A stretch of DNA of 64,000 nt, from NCBI GenBank assembly GCA_014155875.1, contig JACEFZ010017415.1, positions 856,001 to 920,000 on the forward strand, written 5' to 3'. Source of the DNA: Cepaea nemoralis (lineage: Eukaryota > Mollusca > Gastropoda > Stylommatophora > Helicidae). Made by a program: the position numbers and the translations under genes. Below are positions 58,365-64,000 of the stretch, piece by piece; the stretch's first letter is position 1, and each line of letters opens with the position of its first letter. The notes under the pieces were generated by a model. It saw nothing but the letters and a program-made list of their open reading frames with translations, had not been told where the DNA came from and ran no database searches.

Positions 58365-58759
58365 TATATCATCATCAATATGTGCCATGCCGATAAGTGT
58401 TGGCGGCTGTGTTTCGCCATCTCACAAAATCGTCAGAGTCGTGGATTAGCTCTGTGTTCTTGTCTCGACTATGTCATGTGGCCAAGCCATCCAGATATTT
58501 ACCTCTCAGTCCTACCCTTGTTCTTTTCCCATCAATCTTGCCAATTGTCACCAATTGTTCTAGTTTATTTCTTCTTATAATGTGCCCAAACAATATTTTC
58601 TGTCTATGTCTAAGTTTTCTAAGCAGTTTATGGTTTTCATTTGTTTCTTGTAGGACTTCCTCTTTTTTTTCAGTCTGCCCATGTTATTTTTTGCATTTTC
58701 CTGAGAAACCAAATGTCCACTGCCATTAGATGTTTTTCAGCTTATCTGCTCATTGTCCC
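58365..58759 (-). mobile_element. Family F LINE, 3' part
   Basis: Minus-strand post-RT tail ending in ATC-rich sequence (58365-58382). It is split from the RT part (61157-61960) by the 58760-61156 element. Confidence 0.65.
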
Positions 58760-61156
58760 TGTGGGATGTGGATTTTAATCTAAGAGAATATTTTGTTAAA
58801 ATTGTCTAGGGGATTTAGTTGATTCTCTGATCACTGTTAGAATGCAAGGTGATCAGGGATATTTACCACAAACACCAGGAGAAAACACTTCAATTCTAGA
58901 AACAATGGTATCTGTGTGTAAGTTTCCCTTCCCACTTCATCACCTTCTAAAGTTTAAATATAGTGCTAGAAGACATTGATTGTTTACAACATATAAACAA
59001 CCACGGTTGAACAAATATCAACACTGGACTTTACGTAAACATCAACACTTTTGGACAAACAATTCAGGCATTAAATCAAGATCTGCAATAACATATATAT
59101 TTGTAATGGCCACATTGAAATTCCAGAACAGGCATGGGAATAATTTTCAGTATGACAAAACACATTACCCACATTGTCCCAAGAAAACATCAATGTTATT
59201 ACAAACAACACAACAACCACTGATAGGTTCTACATCATTGACTCACTGTATATCAGTATAGTAAACAATGGTTTAAGTATATAGAACCCAACATATAAAA
59301 CAGATGTTTCTGACACCCTTTACAATTCTCATATTTAAAAATAATGAGTTGGTGTCAAAATACTCAACTATACCATAACCACTATTTGGTTATACCTCAT
59401 TAAAAAAAACACTATTGACCTTATAAATCCATGGCATAGAAAAAAACACACATAAAAAGCAGTTGGTACTCTTAATTAAACTACTTAATAGAGTCCTTTA
59501 TCTCCTGGTGTGCGGTTCAGTGTTCATCTCTAATGTAGATTAGATCCTATTCCCATTATCTGGGTACCGAAATAAATGCACTCAGTTGTGTTCCTAATAA
59601 GCATATCCACTGGTAATTGGCTGGTTAAAATCATACTTTATAATCCAAGAAATGAAATTACACACAAGCACGTATCTCCTCCGTGGAGCTAGAATTTTCG
59701 AATACTCTGTGCAATCAGGCTCGGTGCCTTTTGTGAAATTGAGGCCTTGGTTGGTCTTACTTCCAGGAATTTCCACTTAAGCTCTGCAGAAGGTACTTTC
59801 CCATCTCACCATACACGGTGCCAAGTAGACGGCCATTCAGCTGCTCTGCTTCCGATATCAGAATCTCAATTATGTTCACAAAGATGTTACACCCACCAAG
59901 TCGCGAGTCTATAACCCATGGCATTTAGGCTGACATTGGACCAGCAAAGAGTTAGTCGTTGCTATATAGTCCAGTGTAGGAACTTATATGGCTGAGAGGC
60001 ATCCAATGGTAGTATCTGTGACTATGTCCAGAATTGATCTGCACATACATGGATCAGAAGATGAATAATTCCAGCACAGAAACAGGGTTGCACACAATCA
60101 GATGATTCTTTTTTGTTTCCGGCGTAGAGGCATTTACTCCGCTAGCTGCTTATATATGGTCTTCTTGATGGTGTTCAGGTCTGAGATCTCAGTGGATCTT
60201 GCTTTGTTTCAGGGTGTTTCATATTTTGCCTTGAGGTAATCTGGTTTCTGAGTTGTTATTCAGTTGGTATGAAGCTCATATTCAGTTGGTACTTTGATTG
60301 TACTTGTTGAGGTTGTTTCAGTGTCTCTTCCCATTTGTTTGAGTTGGTGTTCGTATTTAGAACTTGGTGTTGAGTGTCTTGAACCTTATGTTTGACTTTT
60401 TGCTGCTGTGAGACTTACTTTCGAAGACTTATCCATTGTTGGATATGAACTTGGTAATCCAACCGATAGTTGAAGGGTTCTCACTGTTGCTAGTTTTATT
60501 AACCTGGTAGGAGTGTCCCATAGTCTCACTGACTTTGCTGACTGATGAGACTTCCGGTGGTACTTCTCAGAAGTAAAGCAGACGATATACTGTTGTCAGT
60601 TACTCTGTAGAGCTTTATCTTTGTCGATTTAGATACTGAAGTCCATCCTGGATATTCCTACTGAAGTAGGACTTCATCAGTAACGTTGTCAGTTGTCTTC
60701 GAAATGTCTTTTGCTGGATTTTTCAGCTAATGAGTGCAGCAGTAAACATTGAGGTATTGGTCCAGACTTTGTTTATGACAGGTTGCCATTTTCACTTTCT
60801 CCTGGCTTTCGATCCAATTTCCAGTTGATAGTGATGCAATGCAGTCCCACAAACCACCATTCGCTACTGTCAATTGCTGCAGAGAATGACGTATTTTTAG
60901 GGCTAAACTGTCCTCCCCGTAGGGGAGGCTTTTACGTGTCTACTCTTTGTGCTGCACTGACCAATAATGGACACTATAATCCCTTTGTTTCACAATCAAG
61001 CCAGTCTGGCCAGGTACGTGAACCAAACTAATGCCAAATAAATTAGGTTCTGTTTTCTTTCCCCAAAAGTAAGGTACTTAAACAGTAATTATTAGGGGTT
61101 GGTAATTTTAAAGCGTCACTAGAAGGATGTTAGTAGAGACATTTTTGTATACCACA
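58760..61156. mobile_element. TG...CA element with 5-bp duplication (probable solo LTR), copy 2
   Basis: It starts TGTGGGATGTGG and ends GTATACCACA, flanked by perfect GTCCC repeats (58755-58759, 61157-61161). The uninterrupted family F copy at about 32500 has GTCCCCGCTTCACATCC, confirming the insertion point. It shares blocks along its length with 25503-27439 (for example GGACATTGATTGTTTACAA-like and CCGAAATAAATG) but is about 460 bp longer. No coding frame. Confidence 0.7.
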
Positions 61157-61960
61157 GTCCCCGTTTCACATCCTTACAAAAGTAAATGTTCTATAGTTCT
61201 ATGTAGCACTTCAACACTTTATCTTTTCTCCTTGCAGTTGACATCTTTTTATTGGTCACGTTTGTTTTATATCTTGCAAAAGGCTACCATTGCCTTAATG
61301 ATTCTTGTTCTGATCTCTTCAAGGCACCTTCTATCAGATGTTATGACTGTTCCGAGACAGTTGTACCGATTAACTTGTTTAAGAAGATTTGTTAAGAAGA
61401 ACCATTTATCCATATATTACATTGTAGTATTTCTTTCTTCTTAGAGATGACCATAATCTCTGTCTTCATACAATATAATTCTAACCCTAGTTGTTCACTG
61501 TGTACAATAACCGCATTCACTAAATGTTCAGATCCCTTTCGTTGTCTGCAATCAATACTGTATACATTTCATGTTATATTATTTATGTTATGTCCCCCGG
61601 TAGCGATTCCACTCATATCTTTCAAATTTCTAAGAATATTTTTACTGTATAGGGAAAAAAGATCTGGTGATATTAAGCATCATCGTCGCATATCTCTCTT
61701 AATAGGCTGATGTTGACCTACTTCATTATCAATCACTTCATGTTTCTAATATATGTTTTTTTTTCCTTTACAAATCTAAGATCCTGTCCATCGATTTGTA
61801 AATCTGCAAGGCATCTTTATCATGTCGCCATGTTTTACTTCATCGGAAGTCTTTGTGTAGTCAATGAAGCAAAGATGTAGGTCTTTGTTTACTACTCTCG
61901 AACGCCCAATTAATTTTCTCTGCAAATGCACAGCATTTACTTACCCTTGACTTCTACATG
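61157..61960 (-). mobile_element. Family F LINE, RT part
   Basis: The minus strand reads NRYNCLGTVITSD followed by EIRTRI, the RT thumb motif YLG..I..DG, and further left LHFIDYTKTSDEVKHGD, a decayed A-box (FIDY.KAFD.V.H). RTE/L2-like and heavily mutated. Confidence 0.6.
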
Positions 61961-61964
61961 TGTT

Positions 61965-62270
61965 GTTTTTCCATCATGAATGATGATGACCATTCATTTC
62001 ATCCAGTGGAGTTGAAAGTATGGAGCCGTGAGTTCTAAGATGGCTGATAAGGCCTATTTTGGCTCGAAATATTCTTTGACAATCTGGGCAAAGAATGTTT
62101 GATGTTCCAGGAGGGGAACCTCCTGCAGTGGTTTTTCTGTCCAGCCTTTTCTTCACAGCTCTTGCAGTCCTGGTTGCTTCACGAGTGACTGCATCCTTGC
62201 GTAATGATGTACGCCACGAATTTCGATCTTTGGCAGCAGTCTCCAAAGTGTCATGATGAGTTCCACATGT
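61965..62270 (-). mobile_element. Family C LINE 3' end
   Basis: The minus strand encodes ARAVKKRLDRKTTAGG and the C2H2 finger CPDCQRIFRAKIGLISHLRTH, ending LDEMNGHHHS. It lacks the 206-bp insertion that interrupts the 18127-22178 copy. Confidence 0.8.
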
Positions 62271-62279
62271 GAAGCATAT

Positions 62280-63595
62280 CTAATCACGTTACTGGCACCT
62301 TGCCGTCTTGACAGACCTATATTTTGTTACACTGTGCTTTAAAAAACGCACGGTAACTACAACCCATCGCTGGCGCCAGGCATGGAGTTATGCCTCTTTG
62401 TAGCAAAAAGCCTGCAATGAAATATAGAGACCATGCTTTTCCCGTGCAGCATGATCCCTCTCTAGGCCTGCCTATTTTACTCATTGGAAAGGTAATACCA
62501 ATACATCTGGAACAAGACAAGCTGCAGAAGCTGCCGGATCAAGAAATCAATACTCTAACTTTTCGCCTGCCGGAGTGTCGATCCTAGACCAACTGCTAAC
62601 CAAAGCTTAGGGCTGGTCTGCCCTGCCATGACATTTAGTCTTTAGGTTGCATTTCCTCGCACCAGGATAAGGCTTGTACCCTCCCAATTGCTCTTCCCTG
62701 CCCGAAGCTGTTGGACAATGTCGGGTGTTGGGTTTGGTGAGCCCTGTCCAACATTCGGCGCTAACATAAATCAGGTAATATGGCTACTGTCATGTGGTAG
62801 CTCAATCATATCTGACTAAGACCTGACATAGATTTACCACGTATTAACTACAGAATAGGCGGTTTAGAAGTGTCAGGCTTACGATCTAGTATCTGATTGA
62901 GGAGACTATATTCAACAAAGATTGTGTAGTTTTTAGATTATTGTGAACATTTACCTGTTCAGAAAGTTACACGGTAGCCATTTAACTTAAACAAATATAC
63001 ATGTTGTTAAAACGAGCACAACGTTGCACAAATTACAAAATGGCAACATAAAGACATTTAGTGAAGCAGGTTACAATAATTTGAGCATCAGTGGATAAGT
63101 AGACTCTTCAATAACAGATCCCGTGGTAAACACAGGTACATTGGTATCCTCGATGTTAATTTCTATGTTCTGGGTTTGTTTGATAACTATGTTACCAGCG
63201 TTTATCTGAATGTCAAATCAAGTGTCTGTGTCGTTGATTCTTTCCTTTGTTGTAGTGAGTTTTCTGTTTCCTCCATGATCATACCTGCAAATATGACACA
63301 CATTATCAGAAATAAACAAGCTATTTACATGATCTGATTTATAATGTACATGTTCTTGATACTTCGGTACTGCTATTATAGTTTCAAAATTCCCCGTCAT
63401 ACCGAGTGAAGGGTTCGAAATATGCTGTGGATGATTTGGAAGCAGACCACTTTGCGTTGATTTTGATGGTTGAGGCGTTGGCCACGAGAAAGCAATGGCA
63501 AGCTACTGAACTAATAGTGTCTAGTAAATCACAAACAGCCAATAAATTCAAGTCTGATTGCAAAGTCCCGTAAGGCCAAATAACAAGCATTATAA
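62280..63595. other. No recognisable gene
   Basis: Mixed sequence with short overlapping open frames on both strands (the longest 77 codons) and no family motif. Part of 62330-62600 could be repeat-derived. Confidence 0.4.
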
Positions 63596-63599
63596 CTAA

Positions 63600-63955
63600 T
63601 ATTATAGGGAGCAGCAATAACCCAGTGGCTAGGACGCTTGCCTGTCGGCCCAGTGGTCATGTGTTCGAATCCCCGGCGATTCTTTTAATTTATCTGAGCT
63701 CACAGCCTAAAACTTCCTGGGGAGTAAAGACGGCCTGTGTGATACTGACCATATCACTTGTTTAGTGCAAACACGAAACAATCGCTGTGTTGATTGACCA
63801 CGAAAATGCACAACTGTATGAAGTATGCTTTCTTAATGTGTAGCCAAGATGTGTGAACTGCATATCGGCGGCGTAGAGGAGAGATCCTTGCTATTTCGTT
63901 TGAGCTGAAGGCATCAGAAGCTACGTGTATTTGTCCAGGATTGTCTGAAGGTCCT
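63600..63955 (+). mobile_element. tRNA-derived SINE
   Basis: The head has CCCAGTGGCTAGGACGC (A box) and GTGTTCGAATCCCCGG (B box) at tRNA spacing, then an unrelated body. It is the best-preserved tRNA-like head in the window. A (GT)n tract starts at 63970. Confidence 0.7.
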
Positions 63956-64000
63956 GCAAGGTTTTCGGTCTCGTGTGTGTGTGTGTGCGCGCGCGTGTGC

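Noticed and set aside
62390..62587. 65-codon frame CSKKPAMKYRDHAFPVQHDP
   Set aside because: Short, no motif, overlapping open frame on the other strand; insufficient support.

Overview
This is an animal nuclear window, most likely from a mollusc. It has long introns, spliced genes, tRNA-derived SINEs and many decayed non-LTR retrotransposons. It also has a misplaced piece of 18S rRNA whose bases read like a lophotrochozoan/molluscan 18S. The species assignment is an inference.

Host genes. A minus-strand first exon at 1875-1992 encodes the N-terminal CX7CX4CX3H zinc finger typical of REXO1-like RNA exonucleases; the rest of that gene lies left of the window. One large plus-strand gene spans 11942-57597 in three phase-compatible coding exons: 11942-13950, 31625-31869 and 56630-57597. 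It encodes a predicted 1073-residue CABIT-domain (THEMIS/GAREM-type) signalling adaptor with two CABIT domains, tyrosine motifs and a C-terminal proline-rich SH3-ligand tail. Its two introns, 17.7 and 24.8 kb, hold almost everything else.

Introns and flanks. Several retrotransposon families are recognisable. One is a 4.2-kb endonuclease/RT/RNase H element (family A), with one nearly complete plus-strand copy at 38471-42628 and two decayed minus-strand copies. Another is an L2/RTE-like endonuclease/RT element (family C, 18127-22178) lying between two (TA)n tracts. There is an RT/RNase H element with FSDD in place of YADD (family D), fragments of three other LINEs, a ~660-bp (AACT)n-tailed element, a DUF4817/mariner-type transposase split by a 1.9-kb TG...CA element, and several SINEs. 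Nesting is up to three levels deep and many target-site duplications can still be read.

Main discovery. Intron 2 contains a giant inverted-repeat mobile element at 33335-51145. Its ends read AGTAGTAAGG...CCTTACTACT and it has a perfect 6-bp target duplication, GTCGTG. Without a 5.4-kb nested LINE insertion it is a ~12.4-kb near-perfect palindrome of two ~6.2-kb arms around a ~35-bp centre. Each arm carries two compact TATA-driven genes pointing towards the centre: a small GC-AG-spliced gene (36163-36940) and a PC4/Sub1-like ssDNA-binding gene (37360-38082). Both are open in the left arm and broken in the right. Centre-proximal mirrored arrays of ~63-bp repeats and a subterminal hairpin with a TGACGTCA palindrome complete each arm. 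The 6-bp duplication and AG...CT termini fit Polinton/Maverick-type integration, but no PolB, integrase, ATPase or capsid gene is visible. It looks like a non-autonomous, self-complementary virus-like element.

Immediately right of it lies an orphan rDNA fragment (probable 5' ETS plus the first ~880 bases of 18S). That 18S is itself interrupted by the (AACT)n-tailed element with a 16-bp target duplication.
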